From Acidobacteriota bacterium (GTDB lineage: Bacteria > Acidobacteriota > Vicinamibacteria > Vicinamibacterales > UBA2999): DNA of 64,000 nucleotides. The notes under the pieces are model-generated. The model was not told the DNA's origin, did no database searches, and was given only the letters and a program-made list of their open reading frames with translations. Both the position numbers and the translations under genes were made by a program. The stretch lies in contig SHUG01000003.1 in assembly GCA_009694735.1 (NCBI GenBank), positions 22,634 to 86,633 of the forward strand, in the 5' to 3' direction. Below, piece by piece: positions 7,826-15,174 of the stretch. Numbering within the stretch: position 1 is the first letter of the stretch; each line of letters begins with the position of its first letter.

Positions 7826-8035
7826 CAGCGCAACGCATTCACGGTGATGTTGCACGTACTCCAGGACCGCCGGCGCTCGCGAATCAGATACCGCACATAC
7901 GCTTGCACCTCGTCCTCCGACATCTGATCCGGTGATCGCCGGTAGTACCGGGCCAAGCCCGTGACGGCCGTCAGATACGTCTCGCGCGTCCGATGCTCGG
8001 TGGCGTCGATCGCCGAAGTGTGTGCGAGAGAACTC
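7826..8035 (-). pseudogene. Tyrosine integrase, N-terminal SAM-like fragment
   Basis: HRTRETYLTAVTGLARYYRR then SPDQMSEDEVQAYVRYLIRE is the N-terminal core-binding domain of the integrases that accompany IS91-type transposases. The catalytic domain with the R-H-R-Y residues is missing. Confidence 0.65.
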
Positions 8036-8083
8036 TGGAAGGGCGCTGCGCCTCAGAGACGAGGCCTACCGCGCAGCGGTTTC

Positions 8084-8110
8084 GTTCAACGCCGGCTTGA
8101 GCCGCGCGCC
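8084..8110 (+). repeat. Possible left half of an attC site
   Basis: GTTCAAC fits the R'' consensus RYYYAAC and is followed by GCCGGCTTGAGCCGCGC, like the left arms of the other sites. No matching right arm follows before the vapC gene. Confidence 0.4.
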
Positions 8111-8160
8111 ACGGTGACATGATCGCCCAGGACGCCTGGCGCGACGGCTCCAAGCCGATG

Positions 8161-8580
8161 TTATGCGACGTGGCCCCGGAACAGCCTCAGGGGCGCGTGC
8201 CTCGCAATCGCCTTGAAGTCCTCGTCGACGGCGAAGAGTTCGTGGTTGCCGGTAATCGTACATGCGGCGATCAAGCAGTCGACCCCAGAAACGCTGAGCC
8301 CTTTGCCCAAGCAGACGTTCCTGACTCGCGCAGCCTCGACGTGTTCCGGAACTCCCGCGGGAACGACGGCGAACGCCGCGAGCAGCTGCGTCGTGAGGTC
8401 GCTGAACTGCCGGGGGGACCGAATGCCGCTCAGCACCTCTTGCAGCACGATGCCGGGCAGGCCGAGGGGAACGTCCCTCGCCATCAGTTCGTCGAACACG
8501 ACCTGCAGCCGTCGCTCCTCCGCCCCGGGGCGCCTTCGCCGGAACACGCGCGAGAGGACCGATGTGTCAAAGAGGATCAC
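8161..8580 (-). CDS. vapC: PIN-domain ribonuclease toxin VapC
   Basis: 139 residues, full PIN domain. The acidic metal-binding residues are visible: Asp5 in MILFDTSVLS, Glu48 in LQEVLSG, Asp101 in VSGVDCLIAA and Asp119/Asp121 near VDEDF. It cleaves RNA when free of its antitoxin. The ATG overlaps the vapB stop by 4 bp. This is the one toxin in the array that looks fully intact. Confidence 0.9.
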   Translation of the reverse strand: MILFDTSVLSRVFRRRRPGAEERRLQVVFDELMARDVPLGLPGIVLQEVLSGIRSPRQFSDLTTQLLAAFAVVPAGVPEHVEAARVRNVCLGKGLSVSGVDCLIAACTITGNHELFAVDEDFKAIARHAPLRLFRGHVA

Positions 8581-8777
8581 CGGGCTCGTCGCTCCCGCTT
8601 GTAGTCGTACTGCGGGTCGTACGCGACCTTGCCCGCGAGCTTGGCCAGTTCCAGTCGCTGGCGCCGTTGGATGAACTCCCGTAGCGCCTCGTTCACCGTT
8701 TCGCGCTTGGTCCGGTACCCGCCCACGCTGCGGGCCTGATCGAGGAGTTGATCATCGATGGCGAGATTGGTTGGCAT
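8577..8777 (-). CDS. vapB: VapB-type antitoxin
   Basis: 66 residues from ATG 8777. N-terminal TNLAIDDQLLDQARSVGGYR plus TKRETVNEALREFIQRRQRL is the VapB family ribbon-helix-helix pattern (the TVNEAL motif), followed by a C-terminal tail ending DYKRERRAR that would wrap the toxin. An upstream TTG 8783 is possible but less likely. Confidence 0.85.
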   Translation of the reverse strand: MPTNLAIDDQLLDQARSVGGYRTKRETVNEALREFIQRRQRLELAKLAGKVAYDPQYDYKRERRAR

Positions 8778-8807
8778 ACACAAAAATGCTACACATTCAT
8801 CTTGTGT
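8778..8807. promoter_or_regulatory. Candidate VapB operator
   Basis: Directly before the vapB start is an inverted repeat ACACAA (8778-8783) and TTGTGT (8802-8807). AATG and CATT mirror each other inside it. Such palindromes are typical autoregulatory sites of VapBC operons. Confidence 0.45.
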
Positions 8808-8822
8808 GCGTCAAGTTCTGTT

Positions 8823-8902
8823 GGCTATGCATTCCAAATGAGCCGCGCCGGGAAGCGGCGCGCGAGCGACGCGGCGGCGTCGGCTCCATTTGAATGTTAT
8901 GC
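8823..8902 (+). repeat. attC site 2
   Basis: 80 bp; R' is GTTATGC (8896-8902). Arms CCAAATGAGCCGCGCC and GGCGTCGGCTCCATTTGAA pair with one unpaired base on the right. The R'' box (GGCTATGC) is degenerate. The TTA of R' supplies the stop codon of hicB. Confidence 0.8.
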
Positions 8903-9163
8903 CGCTACTTCGACCGTGGCGTAGAAATCGACCGCCCGAAGTAGTCGCCTCGGCCTGACTACACGCTGGCTTGGGCGCGGAATCGGAAGCCCGTCCTCGC
9001 GTAAGCCGCCGATGTGCAGCTCGATCGCCCGTTCGATCCGCCGCAGTGCCGTGTCGATCGTCTTTCCCGTGGCAACGCAGCCAGGCAAGTCTGGAACCGA
9101 GGCGCCCCAGTCGCTCCCGGCGTCGCGGTTAATGCGCACAAGATATTGCCGCGTCTTCGTCAT
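8897..9163 (-). CDS. hicB: HicB-family antitoxin
   Basis: 88 residues. YLVRINRDAGSDWGASVPDL then PGCVATGKTIDTALRRIERA is the HicB partial RNase-H-like fold with the conserved VPDLPGC and A...A.. helix, ending in a basic LPIPRPSQRV tail. It neutralises the HicA RNA interferase. Its ATG overlaps the hicA stop by 4 bp; its own stop lies within the attC R' box. Confidence 0.88.
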   Translation of the reverse strand: MTKTRQYLVRINRDAGSDWGASVPDLPGCVATGKTIDTALRRIERAIELHIGGLREDGLPIPRPSQRVVRPRRLLRAVDFYATVEVAA

Positions 9164-9354
9164 TTCAGTTCCTTCAACCCGGCTTGCCGCTTGACAGAGG
9201 CCAATGTGCCTTTCGGCATGTCGTCGCCGAGGCTGCCACTCACAGTCACCCGCCCGGGCTTCGTCAGGTGCTTGAACTGGCGATGACTACCTTCGGTACT
9301 AACCAACGCTCAGCCCTCGCCGTTCAGGCGCCGGATCACCTCACGAACCTTCAC
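9160..9354 (-). pseudogene. hicA: HicA toxin with premature stop
   Basis: From GTG 9354 the frame reads VKVREVIRRLNGEG, then TGA (9310-9312), then ALVSTEGSHRQFKHLTKPGR and on to AGLKELK. In HicA proteins this position is a tryptophan (GW in helix 1), so TGG became TGA. The catalytic His of SHRQF and the rest are intact. The downstream fragment lacks a good start, so active toxin is unlikely while the antitoxin gene stays intact. Confidence 0.8.
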
Positions 9355-9440
9355 CCGACGACGCTACCACAGCCGGCCGATGCGTTGGCGCCGATGGCGG
9401 AGGCTGTGTCGTGTGAGCATTTCGTCTGACTGGATTGCGG

Positions 9441-9512
9441 CATTACGATCGCGCTCACCCGTGAGCGCGCACGATAGCACCCGCGCGAGTCGGGTGCAGC
9501 GCCAAGTTGGCG
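9441..9512 (+). repeat. attC site 3
   Basis: R' is GTTGGCG (9506-9512). Arms GCGCTCACCCG and CGGGTGCAGCGC pair with one extra base on the right. The R'' box is degenerate (CATTACG). Confidence 0.7.
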
Positions 9513-9640
9513 CAAGATTCTTCGTCGTCGTGCTCTGTCCGGATCGGGCGCCGACGTCGGTTCGCGGGGTCGGCGCTCAGTCCGTTGTCTTCGTGTTCGC
9601 GCCCCGCGTCAAGCTGCAGGCAGCGCGCTGAGCTGGGGGA
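9513..9640. other. Conserved non-coding cassette module, copy A
   Basis: Shares GTCGGTTCGCGGGGTCGGCG with copy B (10398-10420, one base different) and copy C (near 12026), and the CTTCGTCGTCG stretch right after attC with copy C. Lacks the hairpin present in B and C. Reverse-strand frames through it into attC (ending ALHPTRAG) look like read-through rather than genes. Confidence 0.5.
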
Positions 9641-9647
9641 CGTCCCC

Positions 9648-10055
9648 TCATGGATGCGAGCGTCGCCGCAGAAGGCGCGCGCGGAGTTGAACTTGGTCAT
9701 GGTCGTTGATGTCCAGTAGCTCGACGGTCGCGCGTCCCTCCGAAGTCAGCCCCTTGATGGTCCCATCAGGCTAAGATGAGAAGTGCTCTCGCCACGCGTG
9801 GCGCCTGGGGTGGTAGAGCGCCACGAGAGAGCCGGTCTCGGGGTCGATCGACGCGATATTCGGGCCCTTCTTCAAGTTGCAACGGATACAGCACAAGCAC
9901 AAGTTGTCGACCTCGTCTGTTCCACGATGCTGCCGACCGATGATGTGGTCGACCTGGTGAGGCAGAATCGATGCGCTCTGGGGACCGCGGCAGTACTCGC
10001 ACGCACCATGAGCGCGGCGCTGAGCCAGCTCCCGCAAATCGCTCGATACCTTCAC
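9648..10055 (-). pseudogene. HNH endonuclease family protein with internal TAG
   Basis: From GTG 10055: CEYCRGPQ (CxxC), then HQVDHIIGRQHRGTDEVDNL and CIRCNLKKGPN, the full HNH/zinc core seen in a widespread HNH family. After WREHFSS the frame meets TAG (9771-9773), yet continues PDGTIKGLTSEGRATVELLD and RLLRRRSHP to TGA 9648. In family members the GLTP.GRATVE segment follows EHF directly, so the TAG interrupts a normal gene. The shortened 94-residue product keeps the HNH core and might still fold. Confidence 0.75.
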
Positions 10056-10267
10056 GATGCCGCGCGCATCGTCCAGAACTGCTCGGCCTCCAGCTTAAGG
10101 AGGCTCAGCATGTCGTTCAAACGAACGACTTCCGAGTACTCCTTCTGATCCTCAGGAGTGAGAAGGCCCGCGGTGCTCTTCTCGGCGAGCTCTTCGACTC
10201 GTGGGGCCAAGTCCTTGCTGATGGCGTCGAGCGCCGCTTCGAGCTGCTCCAACGTGTGCTTTTCCAT
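10052..10267 (-). CDS. Small helical protein coupled to the HNH gene
   Basis: 71 residues from ATG 10267 (MEKHTLEQLEAALDAISKDL). Almost all helical and charged, with EDQKEYSEVVRLNDMLSLLK forming a likely coiled coil. The stop overlaps the HNH start (GTGA). This pairing with HNH proteins is recurrent; whether it is an immunity-type partner or an adaptor is unknown. Confidence 0.65.
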   Translation of the reverse strand: MEKHTLEQLEAALDAISKDLAPRVEELAEKSTAGLLTPEDQKEYSEVVRLNDMLSLLKLEAEQFWTMRAAS

Positions 10268-10365
10268 AAGGTTCTCCGTCGCCGGCACTTGCGGCAGCAT
10301 GCCACCGATCCGCGGTCGCCACAAGCGCGGCACGGAGCGAGCCCGCCCAGTAGCCATCGTGCTGC

Positions 10366-10505
10366 CCGCGCCGGATCGACCACCGTCTACGTCGGTTCAC
10401 GGGGTCGGCGCTCCCCCCGGTAGGGTCGAGGCGGGCCTCATGATTGTCACGGCCCGCCCCACGCTCTTGGCTCAGTCCGTCGTTCTCTCTCCGGTTCGTT
10501 CTTTT
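10366..10505. other. Conserved non-coding cassette module, copy B, with perfect hairpin
   Basis: Contains the GTCGGTTCACGGGGTCGGCG motif and a perfect 8-bp stem GGCGGGCC (10430-10437) / GGCCCGCC (10451-10458) around the loop TCATGATTGTCAC. It lies upstream of the minus-strand HNH pair and ends at attC 4. Confidence 0.55.
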
Positions 10506-10508
10506 TCC

Positions 10509-10582
10509 AGCCAACGCCCGGCTTCAGCCGCGGCGGCTCTCAGCATTTCACTCGCCGCCGTCGGCTGCAAGCCGTGTTGGGC
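10509..10582 (+). repeat. attC site 4
   Basis: 74 bp. R'' AGCCAAC (10509-10515) and R' GTTGGGC (10576-10582) match the consensus well. Arms GGCTTCAGCCGCGGCGG and CCGCCGTCGGCTGCAAGCC pair, with one extra base on the right. Confidence 0.9.
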
Positions 10583-10650
10583 GGCTCATCCAAGTCGTGC
10601 AGGGCGTCGTCAGCGCACCGTGAGACCGTTATCGACAAGGTTCAGAATTC

Positions 10651-11580
10651 CTAGTTGGACGCTCTCTCTGGCGCGGCTGGTCCCATGCCAGCAACCAGAA
10701 GCCAGAGGTCCTCATCCTTCGTCCCCTCGTAGTGCGTGCCGTTCGCAAAGTCGTGAATGTACGACCCCTTCGGCATTCCGACTGTCTTGTCCTTGTCGAC
10801 GGACGATCCCGCGCCAATGTACATGCGTCCGCCCATGACCCAGACGAATTGATCGTTGGCGTGGCGGTGCGCCGTGCTCCAGCTATTCGGTGGCCGGCGG
10901 ACAAACTGAACGTACAGGCCGGCTTTGCCCGGATCACCAAAGACATTGACGAACGTGCTGCCGTCGGCTGCTTTGGTCCACGCCATATCTTCCAGTTTCT
11001 TGGCTACACGCGCAGTCGGGTCGACATTCGGTCCACCAGGGGCACGAGGTGCCTCGTTGGCCGGGCCGCTATTCGTCCCACCCAGTCCGATAAAGAACAG
11101 CGTCACTCCATCTTGCCCCACGCCGTCGTAATGCATTCTTCCGGGGACTTCGCTGACAACCGTGCCGCCCCTCAGGGCATCCACTCGATTCCGATCTTGA
11201 ACTGGCCCTGTGCCGGCCAGGAATGTTCCCTCGAGCACCGTGCCGTAGCGTTCCGTCGGGTGAGTGTGGGGGGCGCTCCAATTGTCGAAGGGGCGTCTCA
11301 GGAGCGAGACATAAATTCCGCCCGGTTTTGACGCGTCGCCGTAGAGCGTGAGACTTCCAGTGCCATTCCGCTCGACCCACGGAATCTCTGACGGCAGCTT
11401 GTAATCGCGGATGCTGCGATCCAGCGTGACGGGGGCCTGTGCCGCGACTGGCACAATGAGGCCAAGCTGTTTACTGATGACATCCCGCTGAGGGATTGCA
11501 GGCCAGAGCGAGACGCTCGGGCAGATTGCGAGCAGGACGAGAAATCGAAGCAGGAGCTTCTGTGATTTCGACGTTGTCAT
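10651..11580 (-). CDS. Secreted double-cupin protein
   Basis: 309 residues from ATG 11580 with an N-terminal hydrophobic export segment (LLLRFLVLLAICPSVSLWPA). Two similar cupin halves follow: the first with WSAPHTHPTERYGTVLEGTF, the second with WSTAHRHANDQFVWVMGGRM, each giving an HxH...E/Q metal site. No enzyme family can be named with confidence; it may bind a metal or an organic acid in the periplasm. It sits reversed between attC 4 and attC 5. Confidence 0.7.
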   Translation of the reverse strand: MTTSKSQKLLLRFLVLLAICPSVSLWPAIPQRDVISKQLGLIVPVAAQAPVTLDRSIRDYKLPSEIPWVERNGTGSLTLYGDASKPGGIYVSLLRRPFDNWSAPHTHPTERYGTVLEGTFLAGTGPVQDRNRVDALRGGTVVSEVPGRMHYDGVGQDGVTLFFIGLGGTNSGPANEAPRAPGGPNVDPTARVAKKLEDMAWTKAADGSTFVNVFGDPGKAGLYVQFVRRPPNSWSTAHRHANDQFVWVMGGRMYIGAGSSVDKDKTVGMPKGSYIHDFANGTHYEGTKDEDLWLLVAGMGPAAPERASN

Positions 11581-11895
11581 AATTCGCTCTCCAGTTAGAT
11601 GATAGTCCGCATTGGCGGGGCCGGTCACGGAAGACGCGGTGTTCCCCCTTGTCGCGTCGCCCCTTCGGATCGTGTACTTCAACCACGGGCAGGGCAGCGG
11701 ATGGTTCGCGAACGGTTTGAGTGAACGACTGACCAGACATGTTCTTGACGTTGTTCCACAGCGGGGCATCGGCGACATGTGCGACGTTGGTCGCAAGAAT
11801 CAGCCGCGACGTGCTCCAAGCCAACGAATCATGGCGACCAATGAGACAACTCATCGTTTTCAAAGCTCTCGCCGAAGATTCTCTGGAAACCTGCC
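11581..11895. other. No recognisable gene
   Basis: Upstream region of the cupin gene followed by about 250 bp before attC 5. Frames on both strands are open for over 100 codons but match no family I know; GC-rich open frames arise by chance here. Confidence 0.4.
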
Positions 11896-11968
11896 TAGAC
11901 AACGTTCGCGCTCACCCGCGAGCGCGCACCAGACGACCCGCGCGAGTCGGGTGGAGCGCCCTGTTGGG
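11896..11968 (+). repeat. attC site 5
   Basis: 73 bp. R' is GTTGGGT (11962-11968), an exact consensus match; R'' is AGACAAC. Arms GCGCTCACCCG and CGGGTGGAGCGC pair with the extra base on the right. Closely related to site 3. Confidence 0.85.
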
Positions 11969-12190
11969 TTCTTGTTCGTCGTCGTCGCGTTCTTGCCGTG
12001 CCTTGATCATCCGCGCCGCCGACGCTCGGTTCGCCAGGTCGGCGGGGGAGTTCCGTTCCGGATCGTCGCCGCCTACCGCATCGACTTCCGGCGGGCCTCA
12101 TGGTTCGCCACGGCCCGCCGACGCCGCGCCGGACTCGGTCGCCGTCACATCGTTCGGTTCTCTTTCGTTCGTGTCTTTCGTCTACCCAAC
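11969..12190. other. Conserved non-coding cassette module, copy C, with perfect hairpin
   Basis: Begins directly after attC 5 with TTCTTGTTCGTCGTCGTCG, has CTCGGTTCGCCAGGTCGGCG and the same 8-bp stem as copy B (GGCGGGCC 12090-12097, GGCCCGCC 12112-12119), although the loop differs. No coding frame recognised. Confidence 0.55.
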
Positions 12191-12650
12191 GTCATTTGGG
12201 TGTCTGGTGCCAATTGCTGGTCAGCGCCCGCGGTCAAGACGCCTGCGCTTGAGTGCCACCCCCCACTCGCGCGCGTTATTGCCGTTATTCCAACCGGCCG
12301 CAAGTCCTTCTGCCCAAACGATTCGCCTCACTTGAACGACACCCGAACCCGGGAATTGGCACCGGCGCCATAACCCCGAAAATCCGTGGATAGGCAGTTG
12401 GCGCCATTCCCGGGATTGGGGCCAGCCGGGGTTGCAAACTGCCAACCGCGGTCTCGTTCGCCGAAGCGCGCCGCGCGAAGACGTGTCATGAAACCGGAAT
12501 GCTCCCTGTTGTTGAAGGCTCCTTCAGGCTTCTGGCTGGCTCCTGACGTCCTACTCGTATGCGCCTGAGTGCCGGCGGGCCCCACGAGGCGGGCCGGTCC
12601 GCCGAAGCCGCCGCTCCGCTGAGTATCCACCCCAAGGGCCGCGGCGAAGG
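12191..12650. other. No recognisable gene; array right end
   Basis: Frames on the minus strand ending NSRVRVSFK could be the tail of a beta-barrel protein, but this is too short to claim. Around 12572-12595 is a GCCGGCGGGCC / GGCGGGCCGG mirrored stretch. A degenerate copy of the dispersed repeat leads into the next promoter. Confidence 0.35.
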
Positions 12651-12654
12651 CGGC

Positions 12655-12660
12655 TATACT
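12655..12660 (+). promoter_or_regulatory. -10 box of the TPR/metalloprotease gene
   Basis: TATACT, 12 nt before ATG 12673; the same box with the same flanks occurs before the truncated copy (6013-6018). Confidence 0.5.
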
Positions 12661-12672
12661 CGACCGAAGACC

Positions 12673-15174
12673 ATGTCTCGCCGCGTCTGGTTGCTCCTGG
12701 CTTCGGTCGTGCTAACCGTCGGGCTCGCGCCGTTCGTCACGGCTGAGCAGTCGCAGAACGTCGCGGCTGCGCGGGCCAACGCCGAGAGGTCGTGGCACCG
12801 TGGGCGTCTCGACGAGATCGGCAAGTTCGCCGATGCCTTTCCGAAAGACGAAGTGCTTGCCGTCTGGCGCGCCAAGGCCACCGCGGCCCGCGGCGATTAC
12901 GCCGGTGCCGAATCGGGGCTGCAACCGTTTGCCGCCGCCAATCCGGCTGGCGACGCCGCACTCGAAGTGGGACTGCTCCAGCAGTTGGTCGGGCGCCGCG
13001 TTGAGGCGCGCCGCGCCCTCCAGCTGGTCATGATGGGCGACCAGCGCAATCCCACCGCCCGCGACTACGTCCGCGCCGCCCGCGCCGCGCGCGCACTGGG
13101 ACGGTTCGACGATGCAAACGCGTTCTTCCGGGATGCGGACGGTCTGGCGCCGAATGATCCGGCGATCAACACGGAGTGGGGCGACCTGTTCGTTGAGAAG
13201 TACAACAACAAGGACGCCGCGCGGTCGTTTCAGGAAGCCCTGAAGGCCGACCCCGAGTACGGCCCGGCGCTACTCGGCATGGCGCGGTCGCTCGCCGACC
13301 AGAACCCGGCGCAGGCCGTCGGCCTGGCGCTGCAGGCCCTCAAACAGAACCCCGTCGATTTGGGCGCACACCTGTTCGTCGCCGAAATGGCGATCTACCA
13401 GGACAAGAAAAAAGACGCGCTCGAATCGATCGGCAAAGTGCTGGCGGTCAACCCGCAGCACCTCGAAGCGCTGTCGATGCAGGCGGCGCTGGCATTTGTC
13501 GAAGGACGCACGCAGGACTACGACGCGGCGCTGGCCGCCGCGCTCGCCATTCATCCGGCCTACGGCGAGATTCATCGCGTGGTCGGGTCGGTCACCGCGC
13601 ATTACTACCGCTTTGACGAGGCGGTCGAGCATGTGCGCAAAGGCATTGCCCTGGACCGCGACAACGCCGTGGCCTATGCCGACCTCGGCGCGCACCTGAT
13701 GCGCACCGGCGACGAGCGCAACGCCCGGCGCGCGCTCGAAACGGCATTCAAGGTCGACCCGTGGAACGTCGTCACCTTCAACCTGCTCGCCCTGCTCGAC
13801 ACGCTGGAACCATTCGACACCATTCGCGAAGGCGACCTGGTGATCCGACTGCATCCCGACGAGAAAGACGTGATGCGGCAGTACGTGCCGCAGCTCGCCA
13901 AGGAGTCGCTCGACGCGCTCAGCAAGCGGTGGGAGTTCACACCGAAGGGCCCCATCCTGATCGAGATGTTCCCGAATCACGACGACTTCGCGGTGCGCAC
14001 CCTCGGCCTGCCCGGCATGATTGGCGCGCTCGGTGCTTGCTTCGGTCGCGTGGTCACGGTCGATTCGCCGAAGGCCCGCGCGCCCGGCAGCTTCAACTGG
14101 GGCGAGACGCTGTGGCACGAAATGGCCCACGTGATCACGCTGCAGCTGTCGAACAACCGCCTGCCGCGATGGTTGAGCGAAGGCGCGTCGGTCTACGAAG
14201 AGCGGCGCGCCCGCCAGCAGTGGGGCCGGGAAATGGACATCCCTTTCGCCCGAGCGATGGACCGCGGCAAGTTGATCAGCCTGCGCGATCTGAACTCCGG
14301 CTTCAGTAACCCGGAACAGATTTCTTACTCCTATTACCAGGCGTCACTGGTCGTCGAGCACATCGTCGACGTGCATGGCCAGGCCAAGCTGCGTGCGCTG
14401 GTCGCGGCCTACGCTGATGGCTCCGACACGGAGACGGCCATTGGCAAGGCCCTGGGCGTTGACATCGACTCATTACAGAAGACCTTTGATGGCTTTCTTG
14501 AGGGCCGCTACGCCGGCCTGCGGCGGGCGCTGGCCGTGCCGGAAGGGCTGACCGAGAAGACCCCCCTGGAACTGGTTAAGGTGATCGCCTCGGCCAATCC
14601 CGGCAGCTACACGGCGCAGATGGCACTCGGCGAAGCGCAGATCGAAAGCAGTCCCGATGGCGCCATCGCCGCATTCGAGCGTGCCGCGCAACTGATTCCG
14701 AACGTCACCGGCGAAGACAGCCCAGAGGCGCTGATCGCGGCGGTCGCCTTGAAGAAAGGCGATAAGTCGCGCGCCGCCGCCGCCCTGGAATCCCTGAGCG
14801 GCAAGAGCAACACTGACATCGCGTCGGCCCGGCAATTGGCGACGCTGGTTGACCCCGTGAAGGAACGTAGCCGTTTGCACGTCGCCCTCAAGAGCCTGGT
14901 GGCCATCGACCCGTTCGATGGCGCGGCCCATGCCACGCTGGGCCGTCTTGACCTTGACGCCAAGCGGACGGACGAGGCCATTCGCATGTTCCGCGTGGCC
15001 CTGGCGTCGAAGCCGCTCGACCGCGCCGGCGCGCACGCCGATCTTGCTGAGGCCCTCGCCGAGGCGGGCCAGCGCGACGAGGCGAAGAAGCAAGCGCTCG
15101 CGGCGCTCGAGATCGCCCCCACCTTCACCCGTGCGCAAGACCTGCTGCTCAGGCTCGCCCAGGGCAGTCGTTGA
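12673..15174 (+). CDS. Exported TPR protein with gluzincin-type (peptidase MA-like) domain
   Basis: 833 residues. A signal peptide (LLLASVVLTVGLAPFVTA) is followed by many TPR-like helix pairs to about residue 390. A metallopeptidase domain has His482-Glu483-Met-Ala-His486 (WHEMAHV) with the third ligand probably Glu503 in LSEGASVYEER. Further TPR-like repeats fill the C-terminus. It is probably periplasmic and may process or scaffold envelope proteins. ATG 12673 is chosen because it follows a -10 box and begins the signal peptide. Its stop overlaps the next start; it leads the run of genes to 26470. Confidence 0.8.
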   Translation: MSRRVWLLLASVVLTVGLAPFVTAEQSQNVAAARANAERSWHRGRLDEIGKFADAFPKDEVLAVWRAKATAARGDYAGAESGLQPFAAANPAGDAALEVGLLQQLVGRRVEARRALQLVMMGDQRNPTARDYVRAARAARALGRFDDANAFFRDADGLAPNDPAINTEWGDLFVEKYNNKDAARSFQEALKADPEYGPALLGMARSLADQNPAQAVGLALQALKQNPVDLGAHLFVAEMAIYQDKKKDALESIGKVLAVNPQHLEALSMQAALAFVEGRTQDYDAALAAALAIHPAYGEIHRVVGSVTAHYYRFDEAVEHVRKGIALDRDNAVAYADLGAHLMRTGDERNARRALETAFKVDPWNVVTFNLLALLDTLEPFDTIREGDLVIRLHPDEKDVMRQYVPQLAKESLDALSKRWEFTPKGPILIEMFPNHDDFAVRTLGLPGMIGALGACFGRVVTVDSPKARAPGSFNWGETLWHEMAHVITLQLSNNRLPRWLSEGASVYEERRARQQWGREMDIPFARAMDRGKLISLRDLNSGFSNPEQISYSYYQASLVVEHIVDVHGQAKLRALVAAYADGSDTETAIGKALGVDIDSLQKTFDGFLEGRYAGLRRALAVPEGLTEKTPLELVKVIASANPGSYTAQMALGEAQIESSPDGAIAAFERAAQLIPNVTGEDSPEALIAAVALKKGDKSRAAAALESLSGKSNTDIASARQLATLVDPVKERSRLHVALKSLVAIDPFDGAAHATLGRLDLDAKRTDEAIRMFRVALASKPLDRAGAHADLAEALAEAGQRDEAKKQALAALEIAPTFTRAQDLLLRLAQGSR

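Larger units (their letters stand above)
7457..8035 (-). mobile_element. Remnant of an IS91-type element with its integrase
   Basis: Two minus-strand fragments meet near 7825: the start of a tyrosine integrase and the end of an IS91-family transposase. In intact relatives these two genes are neighbours, so an internal deletion fused them. No terminal sequence could be defined. Confidence 0.6.
6174..12650. mobile_element. Cluster of integron-type gene cassettes (attC sites, no integrase in view)
   Basis: At least five attC-like imperfect palindromes (6775, 8823, 9441, 10509, 11896) plus two half-sites separate short genes typical of cassettes: toxin-antitoxin pairs, an HNH pair, a cupin protein and small unknowns. 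All attC sites point the same way: the left arm lacks one base that the right arm has, as in classical attC sites. No tyrosine recombinase of the IntI type is in the window, so this is a CALIN-type cluster or a distant part of a chromosomal integron. Only HigBA is on the forward strand; the other recognised genes are reversed. Confidence 0.75.

Noticed and set aside
7826..8035. Integrase fragment as the integron integrase
   Set aside because: The YYRRSPDQM stretch and linkage to IS91 transposase fit the IS91-accessory integrase; the fragment lacks a catalytic domain and IntI-specific sequence.
9310..9312. TGA in hicA as selenocysteine
   Set aside because: The family residue is tryptophan, not cysteine, and the small RNA-cleaving toxin has no redox centre.
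9455..9700. Minus-strand frame ending NLALHPTRAGAIVRAHG
   Set aside because: The tail is the translation of attC site 3 and the rest covers the non-coding module; not a gene.
11612..12373. 253-codon plus-strand frame
   Set aside because: It crosses attC site 5 and the hairpin module, has low-complexity Arg-rich sequence and no known domain.
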